Below, in pieces: positions 25,748 through 34,359 of a DNA stretch of 64,000 nt. The notes below the pieces were generated by a model. The model had not been told where the DNA came from, ran no database searches, and saw only the letters and a program-made list of their open reading frames with translations. Each line of letters starts with the position of its first letter. Positions within the stretch are counted from its first letter, which is position 1. The DNA lies in assembly GCF_022271405.1 (NCBI RefSeq), contig NZ_JAJNAL010000022.1:1-64000 (forward strand), in the 5' to 3' direction. Both the position numbers and the translations under genes were made by a program. This DNA is from Rhodopseudomonas infernalis (GTDB lineage: Bacteria; Pseudomonadota; Alphaproteobacteria; Rhizobiales; Xanthobacteraceae).

Positions 25748-26620
25748 TTGGGCGAATTTCTCCAGCATCTCATCAACACGCTCGTGCTCGGCGGCACCTA
25801 TGCGTTGCTCGGCATCGGCCTCACGCTGATCTTCGGCATCATGAATGTCGTGAACTTCACGCATGGCATTCTCTACACCTTCGGCGCCTACGTGATGTTC
25901 ATTGTGGTGCAGAAGTTCGAGCTGAACTTCTTCGTCGCGTTGCCGCTGGCAATCGCGAGCGGCTGGGCTCTCGGCGCGCTGGTCGAACTGACGCTGCTGC
26001 GGCCGCTGCGCGGATCCGACATCGACACCACCATGCTGGTGATGATCGGCGCCTGGATCGCGATGCAATCGGCGACGCTCTGGGTCTGGGGCGGCGTTGC
26101 CAAATCGGTGCCGACGCCGTTTCCGGACGCGCCGCTTGAGATCGGCCCGGTCTCGGTGTCGTGGCTGCGGCTGTTCGTGCTGCTCGCCGCCGGCGCGTTG
26201 ATCGTGCTGACCTACGTCCTGATCAACCGCACAAGGCTCGGCGGCGCGATGCGCGCAACGTTCCAGGATCAGGACACGGCGGCGTTGATGGGCGTCAACG
26301 TCAACCTGATCTACACCTCCACCTTCGCAATGGGCTCGAGCCTCGCCGCCGCGGCTGGCGCGCTGCTCGGCCCGGTCTATGTGGTCTACCCGTCGATGGG
26401 CGACCTTGCGGCCGTCAAGGCTTTCGCCATCGTCATCCTCGGCGGGCTCGGCAACATCACCGGCGCGGTGATCGGCGGCTTCATCCTGGCGCTCGCCGAG
26501 GAATTGGGCGCGGGCTACATCTCGTCCGGCTACCGCGACGCGATGGGCTTCCTGATCATCATTGCGGTGTTGATCTTCCGCCCGACAGGGCTGTTTCCTC
26601 GTGCGGAGCGCGTCGGATGA
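25748..26620 (+). CDS. ABC permease LivH-type (cassette 1)
   Basis: A 290-residue membrane permease with about eight helices and the LivH hallmarks GGTYALLGIGLTLIFGIMNVVNF and the EAA-like loop region (FAIVILGGLGNITGAVIGG). It forms the translocation pore with the next gene product. It starts with TTG after GTGAGG, 67 bases beyond the binding protein stop, and overlaps the LivM gene by 4 bases (ATGA). Confidence 0.92.
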   Translation: MGEFLQHLINTLVLGGTYALLGIGLTLIFGIMNVVNFTHGILYTFGAYVMFIVVQKFELNFFVALPLAIASGWALGALVELTLLRPLRGSDIDTTMLVMIGAWIAMQSATLWVWGGVAKSVPTPFPDAPLEIGPVSVSWLRLFVLLAAGALIVLTYVLINRTRLGGAMRATFQDQDTAALMGVNVNLIYTSTFAMGSSLAAAAGALLGPVYVVYPSMGDLAAVKAFAIVILGGLGNITGAVIGGFILALAEELGAGYISSGYRDAMGFLIIIAVLIFRPTGLFPRAERVG

Positions 26621-27651
26621 GACTGCTGCTGTCGATCGTCGTCATCATCGCGCTCGCCGCAGTTCCGCTGTGGCTGACCGATCCGTATCTGCTCAACGCG
26701 TTGATCACCACCGGGATCTTCGTGATCGGCGCGATGAGCCTCAACCTGCTGCTCGGCTTCACCGGACAGCTCAGCCTCGGCCACATCGCGTTCTTCGGCA
26801 TCGGCGCCTATGTCAGCGCGCTGACCTCGCTCGGCTTCGACGTCACCCTGCCGTTCGGGCTGCACATCGTTCATGAGCCGTGGCCGCCGCTCGCCGGCTT
26901 CGCGATCGCCGTGCTGGTCTCGGGGCTGTGCGGCTATCTGGTGGGGCGGCTGTCGTTCCGGGTGCGCGGCGCTTATTTCGTCATCGTGACGATCTCGTTC
27001 GCCGAAGTGGTGCGGCTGGTGGCGCTGAATTGGGTCGAGCTGACCCAGGGTCCGCTGGCGCTCACCAGCATCCCGCCGATGCAGGTGAGCTTTCCGGGGC
27101 TCGGCGAGTTCATCTTCCGCACCAAGCTGCACAACTACTATCTGGTGCTCGGCGTTGCGGTAGTCTGCTATCTGTTGATCGCGCGGCTGGTGCATTCGCA
27201 TCTCGGCCGGGCGATGCGCGGGCTGATGGAGAACGAGACGCTGGCGGTGTCGATCGGCATCGACGTCACCAAGACGCTGACGCTCGCCGCGGTGGTGTCG
27301 GCCGGTATCTGCGGCGCCGCCGGCAGCCTTTATGCGCACTACATGAAGATCATCGATCCGGAGGTGTTCACTTTCATCAATACGGTGACGATGGTGATCA
27401 TGGTGATCACCGGCGGCAAGGGGACGCTGGCCGGGCCCGTCGTCGGCGGGCTGATCTTCGGCCTGATGCCGGTGGCGCTGCGGCCGGTGATGGCTCCCGA
27501 GGCCCAGTGGATCGCCTATGGCAGCGCACTGATCGTCATCCTGTTCATCATGCCGCGCGGCATCGTGCCTGCGGTGATGCAGTGGTTTCCGCGCATGAAG
27601 CCGGTGAAGGCGCCGAGCTTCAGCAAGCGCGGCGTCGAGGAGAGCGCGTGA
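26617..27651 (+). CDS. ABC permease LivM-type (cassette 1)
   Basis: A 344-residue permease with SLNLLLGFTGQLSLGHIAFFGIGAY, the LivM signature, and the conserved cytoplasmic loop ITGGKGTLAGPVVGG near the C-terminus. It partners the LivH-type protein. Coupled by an ATGA overlap upstream and a TGATG overlap downstream. A longer frame starting at 26161 lies inside livH and is not the gene start. Confidence 0.92.
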   Translation: MRLLLSIVVIIALAAVPLWLTDPYLLNALITTGIFVIGAMSLNLLLGFTGQLSLGHIAFFGIGAYVSALTSLGFDVTLPFGLHIVHEPWPPLAGFAIAVLVSGLCGYLVGRLSFRVRGAYFVIVTISFAEVVRLVALNWVELTQGPLALTSIPPMQVSFPGLGEFIFRTKLHNYYLVLGVAVVCYLLIARLVHSHLGRAMRGLMENETLAVSIGIDVTKTLTLAAVVSAGICGAAGSLYAHYMKIIDPEVFTFINTVTMVIMVITGGKGTLAGPVVGGLIFGLMPVALRPVMAPEAQWIAYGSALIVILFIMPRGIVPAVMQWFPRMKPVKAPSFSKRGVEESA

Positions 27652-28457
27652 TGACAGCCTCAGCAGCCTTGAAGCAGCCTGTTGTCGAGACGGCCCTCAG
27701 CGTCGATAAGGTCGCGATGCACTTCGGCGGTCTGGTGGCGATCTCCGACATGACCTTCTCGGTCGGCGAGGGCGAGATCGTCAGCCTGATCGGCCCGAAC
27801 GGCGCCGGCAAGACCACCGCGTTCAACGTCGTCACCGGCTTCCTGACGCCGACCCATGGCGATGTCACCTATCGCGGCCAGTCGCTGCGCGGGATGAAGC
27901 CGCAGGCGATCGCGGATCTCGGCCTGATCCGCACCTTCCAGCGCACCAGCGTGTTTCCGAACGATACGATCTACGACAACGTGCTGATCGGTCTGCACCG
28001 CCGCGGCCGCGTCGGCGTGCTGCCGTCGGTGCTCGGCTTGCCGCGGGCGCGGCGGCTCGAGGCAGAGTTGAAAGAGAAGGCGGCCGAGCTGGTGGACTGG
28101 GTCGGCCTCGGCCGCCGCGCCAACGATCTGGCGGGGTCACTGTCGTACGGCGAACAGCGCCTGGTCGGTGTGGCGCTGGCGCTCGCGGCCGAGCCGTCGA
28201 TGCTGCTGCTCGACGAGCCGGTGTCCGGCATGAACGCGTCGGAGACCCATACGTTCATTCAGTTGATCCGCAAGATCCGCGATCGCGGCATCACCATTCT
28301 GCTGGTCGAACACGACATGCCGATGGTGATGAGCGTGTCGGATCGCATTGTGGTGCTGAACTACGGCCGGATCATCGCGGAAGGAACGCCGGAGGTGATC
28401 CGCAACGATCCCGCCGTGATCGAAGCCTATCTCGGCCAGGGTGTGAAAAATGCTTGA
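27651..28457 (+). CDS. ABC ATPase LivG-type (cassette 1)
   Basis: A 268-residue ATPase with Walker A GPNGAGKTT, LivG insertion (FQRTSVFPNDTIYDNVLIGLH), an ABC signature LSYGEQR that is slightly divergent but intact in its Ser and Gly, Walker B LLLDEPVSGM and the H-loop VEHDM. It energises the LivH/LivM pore together with the LivF-type ATPase, whose gene it overlaps by 8 bases. The start at 27651 follows the family N-terminus. Confidence 0.92.
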   Translation: MTASAALKQPVVETALSVDKVAMHFGGLVAISDMTFSVGEGEIVSLIGPNGAGKTTAFNVVTGFLTPTHGDVTYRGQSLRGMKPQAIADLGLIRTFQRTSVFPNDTIYDNVLIGLHRRGRVGVLPSVLGLPRARRLEAELKEKAAELVDWVGLGRRANDLAGSLSYGEQRLVGVALALAAEPSMLLLDEPVSGMNASETHTFIQLIRKIRDRGITILLVEHDMPMVMSVSDRIVVLNYGRIIAEGTPEVIRNDPAVIEAYLGQGVKNA

Positions 28458-29154
28458 ACTCATCAACGCCGTCTGCGGCTATGGCGGCGTCACCGCGCTG
28501 CAGGGCATCACCTTCGAGGTCAAGGCCGGTCAGCTCGTGGCGCTGATCGGCGCCAACGGCGCCGGCAAGAGCACGACGCTGCGCGCGATCTCCGGCCTGG
28601 TGCCGCTTCGCGCCGGCGCGCTGCGCTTCGACAACGAGGTGCTCACCGGCGCTCGCCCGCCGCGGATCCTGAAGGCCGGCATCGCGCATTGCCCGGAAGG
28701 CCGCCGGGTGTTCCCGCACATGACTGTCGAGGAGAACCTCGATATGGGCGCTTACTTGCGCAGTGACCGTTCGGAAGTGGCCGCGGACCGCGACCGGATC
28801 TACGGCGAATTTCCGCGGCTTGCCGAGCGACGCAAGCAGGCCGCCGGCACGCTGTCCGGCGGCGAGCAGCAGATGCTGGCGATCGGCCGGGCGCTGATGA
28901 GCCGGCCACGGCTGGTGATGTTCGACGAACCATCGCTCGGCCTCGCGCCCAACATCGTCGAACGCACCTTCGCGATCATCCGCCGCATCCGCGACACCGG
29001 CACCACCGTGTTGCTGGTCGAGCAGAACGCCTTCGCGGCACTCGACATGTGCGACCATGCCTATCTGCTTGAGGGCGGCCGCATCGTGCTGTCGGGCACG
29101 GGGGCCGAACTGATCGCCAATCCGCACGTCCGCAAGGCCTATCTCGGTGCCTGA
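28450..29154 (+). CDS. ABC ATPase LivF-type (cassette 1)
   Basis: A 234-residue ATPase with Walker A GANGAGKST, signature LSGGEQQML, Walker B VMFDEPSLGL and the LivF-typical PEGRRVFPHMTVEENL. It overlaps the LivG gene by 8 bases and the Rieske gene by 8 bases, so the whole set appears to be one transcript. Confidence 0.92.
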   Translation: MLELINAVCGYGGVTALQGITFEVKAGQLVALIGANGAGKSTTLRAISGLVPLRAGALRFDNEVLTGARPPRILKAGIAHCPEGRRVFPHMTVEENLDMGAYLRSDRSEVAADRDRIYGEFPRLAERRKQAAGTLSGGEQQMLAIGRALMSRPRLVMFDEPSLGLAPNIVERTFAIIRRIRDTGTTVLLVEQNAFAALDMCDHAYLLEGGRIVLSGTGAELIANPHVRKAYLGA

Positions 29155-29512
29155 CGATTGGGCATTCGGCCTGGCTTCGTCGCCGGACCAGTGGCTTCCG
29201 GTGTGCAGCCTGCCGCGGCTCACGGCCGCCGGCATCGTCGCGGTGCGCATCGCCGGTGTCGATCTTGCATTGATATCGGATGGCGGCGTGGTGTCGGCCT
29301 GCGAACGTGCGTGTCCGCATGAGCAGGCCGATCTGGCATGCGGACGCGTGGTCGACGGGCGGCTGGCCTGTCCGCGCCACGACGCGTCCTTCAGCCTCGT
29401 CGACGGCGCGATCTCGGATGGCTGGCCGAGCCGGCCGCTGCGGCTCTATCCGGTGCGGGTCGAGCGAGGCGAGGTGTTCATCAACGCCGCCTCGCTGAAG
29501 CCCCTTCGATAA
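29147..29512 (+). CDS. Rieske-type 2Fe-2S ferredoxin
   Basis: A 121-residue soluble Rieske protein. The cluster ligands are C56-P-H58 and C75-P-R-H78, with the expected 16-residue spacing between H58 and C75. There is no membrane anchor. It starts with GTG inside the end of the LivF-type gene, so it belongs to the cassette. Such small Rieske proteins carry electrons to oxygenases; no oxygenase is encoded here, so the partner may be elsewhere, or it may link to the molybdenum hydroxylase, which is speculation. Confidence 0.88.
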   Translation: MPDDWAFGLASSPDQWLPVCSLPRLTAAGIVAVRIAGVDLALISDGGVVSACERACPHEQADLACGRVVDGRLACPRHDASFSLVDGAISDGWPSRPLRLYPVRVERGEVFINAASLKPLR

Positions 29513-29519
29513 CGAAGGC

Positions 29520-30365
29520 TCAGTCGACCAGTTCTCGCGCGGCTTTCACCAAGGCGCCGTCGGGACGGCGCAATTCGGCGAGGATCGAAAAGTGATCGTG
29601 GCCGGCGAGCGGCAGCACGCGGCCGGATGCGCCGTCGGCTTCGCGTCGCGCGTGCAGATTCACTGAGTCCAGCACCAGGGCCGGCAACTCGTTGGCGCCG
29701 TAAGCGAGGTCGAGACGCTTGTCGACCACCGGCAGCCGCAGCGGCGACAGCTTTTCGATCTCGTCATCGCTCAGTTGCAGCGCCTTGTTCAGGCCGGTGT
29801 CGCGGATCGGGCCGAGATCGAACACGCCCGAGATCGACAGTCCCGCTGTCACCAGCGGATGATCCAGCGTCATCGCCACAAGATGACCGCCGGCCGACCA
29901 GCCCGAGGTGACGACCGGGCCGGCGACGCCGTGATCGGGGCCGTGCGCCGCGAGCCAGTCCAGCGCGGCGCGGCTCTCGTCGACGATCGTGGTAAGCGAC
30001 ACGTCGGGCGCCAGCGAGTAGCCGGGGATCGCCATCGACCAGCCATGCGCCGCGATGCCTTCGACCAGCATGGCGAAGAGCTCGCGCGAATTCTTCTGCC
30101 AATAACCGCCATGCCAGAACACCAGGCACGGCGCGTCGCGCTCGGCCGCGGGGTAGAGGTCGATCTTGTTGTTCGGGCGCGGGCCGTACGGAAGGTCGAG
30201 CACCGACTTCAACGTCGCGCGCGCCTGTGCCGATGAGGAGTTGCGCTCGGCGATCAGTTCAGGGCTGTTCTTGACGGCGCTGTTGTTGTCGTAGGCTGCG
30301 TCACGCTCGCTCTGCGACAGCTGCGCCCAGTTGGTGCGGGGATCGGCAGGGCGGTCGTTCGTCAT
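29520..30365 (-). CDS. Alpha/beta hydrolase, kynurenine-formamidase-like
   Basis: A 281-residue serine hydrolase. HGGYW (H85-W89) is the oxyanion region, S157 in GWSAGGH the nucleophile, and GHDHFSIL near residue 258 supplies the catalytic His. The HGGYW plus GxSAGGH pattern and overall length match arylformamidase and formamidase-like esterases (BNA7/AFMID group). The start may be ATG 30365, or GTG 30368 directly before it, with AAGGAA upstream. It ends 7 bases from the end of the Rieske gene (convergent) and is divergent from the GntR regulator gene. Confidence 0.82.
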   Translation of the reverse strand: MTNDRPADPRTNWAQLSQSERDAAYDNNSAVKNSPELIAERNSSSAQARATLKSVLDLPYGPRPNNKIDLYPAAERDAPCLVFWHGGYWQKNSRELFAMLVEGIAAHGWSMAIPGYSLAPDVSLTTIVDESRAALDWLAAHGPDHGVAGPVVTSGWSAGGHLVAMTLDHPLVTAGLSISGVFDLGPIRDTGLNKALQLSDDEIEKLSPLRLPVVDKRLDLAYGANELPALVLDSVNLHARREADGASGRVLPLAGHDHFSILAELRRPDGALVKAARELVD

Positions 30366-30541
30366 CACGCGTCATTCCTTGTTGGCTTGTTCTGATCGAC
30401 CATGGCAGCAAAGCGCCATGCGTGTCGATCGCATTTTTGCGGCATCTGCTGCATCACGCATCAGGCTTGCTACGCGTCGCAAATTGCGTTCGGATCGGCG
30501 CTGTGGCAATTGATGAGAACAGTTCAGCGGCGTCGAAAATC

Positions 30542-31273
30542 ATGGCCGAAAAATCCGGAGCGCCCGATCGCGGCGCGGTGATCTACAAGGCGCTGTGGCA
30601 CGCCATCATCGAGCAGGCGCTGCAGCCCGGCGCCAAGCTGCCCGAAGACGCGATCGGCGAGAAGTTCGGCGCCAGCCGCACCATCGTGCGCGCGGCGCTG
30701 GGGCGGCTCGCAGCCGAGGGGCTGGTCGAACTCCGGCGCAATCGTGGGGCGGCGGTAGCGACGCCGAGCTGGAACGAGGCGCGCGACATCTTCGATGTGC
30801 GCGTCGGGCTCGAGCGTCTGGTGGTGGCGCGGCTCGCCGGCCGGCTGACCCGCGAGCAGATCAAGCAACTGAAGCAGCACGTCGATGCCGAGGAGGAGGC
30901 GAGGGGCAGCAACGTGCCGCTGTCGATCCGGCTCGCCACCGCGTTTCACATCAAGCTCGCGGAGATGACCGGCAATCCGGTGCTGGCACGCTACGTCAGC
31001 GAAGTCGCGTCGCGCTGCGGCCTGATCCTAGCGCTGTACAGCCGCCCGCACTCGGCCGATTGCGCCGTCAGCGAGCATCGCGCGATCATCGCGGCGCTGT
31101 CGTCCGGCGACGGGGCCGGCGCGACGTCACTGATGGACCACCATCTCGATGCCGTCGCAGATCGCGCCATGATCGTCGCCCACCCGCCGCAGGAACGCGA
31201 CATCCAGGACATCCTGGCGCCCTATGCGAAGGAAGCGGCGCAGGGGAAGGGTAAGGCTGCGAAGAAGAGCTAG
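30542..31273 (+). CDS. GntR-family regulator with FCD ligand domain
   Basis: A 243-residue regulator. The N-terminal winged helix (LWHAIIEQALQPGAKLPEDAIGEKFGASRTIVRAALGRL, recognition helix included) is GntR type, and the C-terminal all-helical FCD domain shows the metal/ligand pattern with His in FHIKLAEMTGN, SEHRAII and HHLDAV. The start at ATGGCCGAA fits the family; a longer frame to 30422 lacks support. FCD regulators respond to organic acids and repress neighbouring transport and catabolic genes. A matching operator-like inverted repeat lies at 31890-31929, before the binding protein gene. Confidence 0.88.
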   Translation: MAEKSGAPDRGAVIYKALWHAIIEQALQPGAKLPEDAIGEKFGASRTIVRAALGRLAAEGLVELRRNRGAAVATPSWNEARDIFDVRVGLERLVVARLAGRLTREQIKQLKQHVDAEEEARGSNVPLSIRLATAFHIKLAEMTGNPVLARYVSEVASRCGLILALYSRPHSADCAVSEHRAIIAALSSGDGAGATSLMDHHLDAVADRAMIVAHPPQERDIQDILAPYAKEAAQGKGKAAKKS

Positions 31274-31287
31274 CGCCTCACTCCGCC

Positions 31288-31362
31288 GTCATTGCGAGGA
31301 GGCGAAGCCGACCCAGCGCAATTGCACAGAGCTGGATTGCTTCGCCTGCGGCTCGCAATGAC
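31288..31362. repeat. REP-like palindrome, family A copy 4
   Basis: A more divergent copy: gtcattgcgaggaggcgaag...ttcgcctgcggctcgcaatgac, between the convergent GntR and SnoaL-like genes, where it may serve as a terminator for both. Confidence 0.8.
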
Positions 31363-31408
31363 GGGGATGGTAGGTCGTCCAGGCTCACTTACGCGCGTGC
31401 AAACGTAC

Positions 31409-31840
31409 TCACGCTTCGATCCCTCTTTGCGTCAGCAGCCGCTCCGCGCTGTCGTTCCAGACGTCCATCTTCACGATCTTTCCGCCGCGGACGACGAAGC
31501 GGTCGACGTAGCGGTTGCCTTCGAACGGCGTGCCGTCGGGCCATTCGCCGTACAGCGTGCCGGTGTTGTAAACGACGGTCTCGCCGTCGCCGGGCGCGAC
31601 GTCGGTGCGCTCCATCTTCTTCTTCACCCATTTGTACCGCCTGGCATTGAAGGCGGTGGCGTCGCGCGGATGGGTGAACTTGCGGCCGCCGGTGAAGGTG
31701 ATCGCGACATCGGCCGCCATGAAGGTCGCCGCCGTCTCCGGATCGGGAACCATCGAGGCGACCAGAAAGCGTTCGACCAGCGCGGCCGCGGCGGCGGTTT
31801 CGTGGGTGAGCGGCGCAGAGGCCAGAGATGGCTGAGGCAT
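31409..31840 (-). CDS. SnoaL/NTF2-like protein
   Basis: A 143-residue protein of the nuclear transport factor 2/SnoaL fold: an N-terminal helix pair (AAALVERFLVASM), FTGGRKFTHPRDATAFNARR, and the terminal sheet (VVYNTGTLYGEWPDGTPFEGNRYVDRFVVRGGKIVKMDVWND). Members are cyclases, isomerases or binding proteins; no catalytic assignment is possible. The ATG at 31840 has CGGAGA upstream; the longer frame is discounted. It is divergent from the cassette 2 transporter, and both share the region with the GntR-type inverted repeat. Confidence 0.78.
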   Translation of the reverse strand: MPQPSLASAPLTHETAAAAALVERFLVASMVPDPETAATFMAADVAITFTGGRKFTHPRDATAFNARRYKWVKKKMERTDVAPGDGETVVYNTGTLYGEWPDGTPFEGNRYVDRFVVRGGKIVKMDVWNDSAERLLTQRGIEA

Positions 31841-31889
31841 GGGGTCTCCGTGAGTTGGATGGTGCCGAAACAAAGCAAATGCGGTGCCA

Positions 31890-31929
31890 TAAATCGTATC
31901 CGTTTCTGGGAAAGATTGTATACGATTTA
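31890..31929. promoter_or_regulatory. Candidate GntR/FCD operator
   Basis: A perfect 10-bp inverted repeat, taaatcgtat (31890-31899) and atacgattta (31920-31929). The right arm overlaps attgtatacgat, which contains the gtatac core (31918-31923) typical of FCD-type GntR operators. It lies between the divergent SnoaL-like and binding protein genes. Linking it to the regulator at 30542 is inference. Confidence 0.65.
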
Positions 31930-32076
31930 GGCTGCCGCTGTCTGCATCTTGAGCAAGCGGGGCGGGCCGAGCCCCGATTTGCCGGACTTTCTCTCGATTT
32001 TCACGGCGATTGCCGCCTGACGGGCTCTGGCACAGCGCTTGCTAAGTTCGAAGCTGCATCCATTGGAGAGAGGGCT

Positions 32077-33264
32077 GTGAGCATGTTCGCATCGAGACTT
32101 TCGCGCCGCCTGCTAATTGCCGCAGGCGCCACGTCGCTGACGCTGATGGCCGCGGCGCCGGGCTTTGCGCAGGACACCATGAAGCTTGGTCTAGTCGCGG
32201 CGATGTCGGGCCAGTCGGCGAAGTCGGGCGAGGCGATCGTTCGCGGCCTGACGCTGGCGGTCGACGAGATCAACGCCAAGGGCGGCGTGCTCGGCAAGAA
32301 GGTCGAGCTGGTGGTGCGCGACGATGAAAGCAATCCCGCCAAGGGCGTGATCGCGGCGCGTGAGCTGGTGCAGCGCGAGAAGGTGGCGGCGTTCTTCGGT
32401 GGTCTCGACACCCCGGTGTCGATGGCGATCGTGCCGTTCGCCAACCAGTCCAAGGTTCCGTTCATCGGCGTGTGGGCCGCCGGCACCGCGATCACCCGCA
32501 ACGGCGCCGCCGAGAACTACGTGTTCCGCGTCTCGGCCGTCGACGCGCTGGTGGACGTCGCGCTGGTCGACTACGCGGTCAAGAAATACGCGGCCAAGAA
32601 GCCGGGCATGATCCTGATCAACAACCCCTGGGGCGAGTCCAACGAGGCCGGTCTGAAGGCGGCGCTGGCGGCCAAGAACATGCCGAGCGCCGGCGTCGAG
32701 AAGTTCGAAGGCGGCGACGTCGATCTGGTGCCGCAGCTCACGCGTCTGAAGGATGCCGGCGCCGACACTCTGTTCATGGTGGCAAACGTGGCGCCGTCGG
32801 CGCAAGTCGTGAAGTCGCTCGACCGCATGGGCTGGAACGTCCCGGTGGTGTCGCATTGGGGCCCGGCCGGCGGCCGCTTCACCGAGCTCGCCGGGCCGAG
32901 CGCCGAGAAGGTGCACTTCATCCAGACGTTCAGCTTCTCCGGAAACCCCAGCCTGAAGGCTGCGGCGGTGCTCGATGCGCTGAAGGCGAAGTATCCGCAG
33001 ATCAAATCGGCCGCGGACGTCACGCCCGCCGTCGGCATCGCTAATGCTTACGACGCCATGCATCTCACCGCGCTGGCCATCGCCAAGGCCGGCTCGACCG
33101 ACGGCACCAAGATCCGCGACGGCTTCTACGAGATCGGCAGCTACGAGGGTTTGATCAAGACCTACAACAAGCCGTTCACCAAGGACAACCACGACGCCCT
33201 GTCGCCCTCTGACTACATCTTCACCTACTTCAAGGGCGACGAGATCCTGCCGCTGACGAATTGA
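32077..33264 (+). CDS. Branched-chain-type ABC importer, periplasmic binding protein (cassette 2)
   Basis: A 395-residue binding protein. The signal peptide (RRLLIAAGATSLTLMAAAPGFAQ) is followed by MKLGLVAAMSGQSAKSGEAIVRGLTLAVDEINAKGGVLGKKVEL. It is distantly related to the cassette 1 protein. The start is ambiguous: GTG at 32077 is 8 bases after GGAG, and ATG at 32083 is 9 bases after GAGAGG; the long upstream frame runs through the operator region and is not coding. The ligand is unknown; the amidase and deaminase-like genes downstream point to an amide or ureide. Confidence 0.88.
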   Translation: MSMFASRLSRRLLIAAGATSLTLMAAAPGFAQDTMKLGLVAAMSGQSAKSGEAIVRGLTLAVDEINAKGGVLGKKVELVVRDDESNPAKGVIAARELVQREKVAAFFGGLDTPVSMAIVPFANQSKVPFIGVWAAGTAITRNGAAENYVFRVSAVDALVDVALVDYAVKKYAAKKPGMILINNPWGESNEAGLKAALAAKNMPSAGVEKFEGGDVDLVPQLTRLKDAGADTLFMVANVAPSAQVVKSLDRMGWNVPVVSHWGPAGGRFTELAGPSAEKVHFIQTFSFSGNPSLKAAAVLDALKAKYPQIKSAADVTPAVGIANAYDAMHLTALAIAKAGSTDGTKIRDGFYEIGSYEGLIKTYNKPFTKDNHDALSPSDYIFTYFKGDEILPLTN

Positions 33265-33285
33265 TTCCGGCCAGACCCAACGTCC

Positions 33286-33448
33286 GTCATTCCGGGATGC
33301 ACCTTCGTCGGCAAAGCCGATGAAGGTGCAGGCCCGGAATCTATAGCCCCCGTGCCGGCGCTTGACACAGTCGTTGTTGGGCCTGCTTCCAGGCGTGAGC
33401 ACGGGGGTTATGGATTCCGGGCTCGCGCTTCGCGCGCCCCGGAATGAC
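33286..33448. repeat. Long palindromic repeat, family C
   Basis: Starts gtcattccgggatgcacctt and ends with the near complement gcgccccggaatgac, with nested inner palindromes (cttcgtcggcaaagccgatgaag; cccccgtgc...gcacggggg). It fills the gap between the binding protein and permease genes of cassette 2, where a stable RNA fold could lower downstream expression. Confidence 0.75.
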
Positions 33449-33487
33449 GAAGGATAATTTGTAGTAGCGACAACTCCACGGACCCTC

Positions 33488-34357
33488 ATGCTCTCTTCCG
33501 CCATCATCTCGGGTATCGGGCTCGGCAGCATGTACGCGCTCATCGCGCTCGGCTTTCACATTACTTATGTGGTGTCGAGCACGGTCAATTTTGCGCAGGG
33601 CTCGGCGATGATGCTGGGTGCCGTGCTCGGCTATACGTTCGGCATCCGCTACGGCTGGCCGATGCCGCTCGCGGTGCTGGCGGCGCTGACTTGCTGCGCG
33701 GTGTTCGGCCTCGTGGTCGAACGCTTCCTGGTACGCCCATTCGTTGCGCGAGGCTCCAATGCCTGGCTGATGGCGACCGTTGCGGCCGGCATTGTGCTCG
33801 ACAATGTGGTGCTGTTCACTTTCGGCAAGGAGCCGCGGGGCTTTCCATCGGTGCTGGCGAGCCAGCCGATCCGCATCTTCGGCGCCGGGGTCTATCCGCT
33901 GCAGCTGCTGATCCCGCTGGTCGGCATCGGCTGCGCGCTGGCGCTGCATCTGCTGCTACGCCACACCCGCCGCGGCAAGACGCTGCTTGCCGTGGTGCAG
34001 AATCCCGACGCGGCCCGGCTGATGGGCATCAACGTCAACCGCACCATCGCGATCTCCTTCATGGTGTCGACCGCGCTTGCTGGCCTTGCCGGCATCCTGA
34101 TCGCGCCGCTGTTCAGCGTGAGCTCGGAGATGGGCACGCTGTTCGGCATCAAGGCGTTCGCGGTCGCGATCCTCGGCGGCATGGGCTCGGCCTGGGGCGT
34201 GGTGATCGCCGGGCTCGCCTACGGCCTGATCGAAGCGCTGGTCACTTCGTTCCTCGGCTCGGTCTACACCCAGATCGTTGTGTTCTCGGTCGTCATCCTG
34301 GCGCTGGCGCTGAAGCCGAACGGGCTGTTCGGCCGCGCCGCGATCAACAAGGTCTGA
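33488..34357 (+). CDS. ABC permease LivH-type (cassette 2)
   Basis: A 289-residue LivH-type permease (SGIGLGSMYALIALGFHITYVVSSTVNFAQG, then FAVAILGGMGSAWGVVIAG). It stops 2 bases before the start of the triple-fusion gene, so the two are translated together and form the transporter core. Confidence 0.92.
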   Translation: MLSSAIISGIGLGSMYALIALGFHITYVVSSTVNFAQGSAMMLGAVLGYTFGIRYGWPMPLAVLAALTCCAVFGLVVERFLVRPFVARGSNAWLMATVAAGIVLDNVVLFTFGKEPRGFPSVLASQPIRIFGAGVYPLQLLIPLVGIGCALALHLLLRHTRRGKTLLAVVQNPDAARLMGINVNRTIAISFMVSTALAGLAGILIAPLFSVSSEMGTLFGIKAFAVAILGGMGSAWGVVIAGLAYGLIEALVTSFLGSVYTQIVVFSVVILALALKPNGLFGRAAINKV

Positions 34358-34359
34358 CC

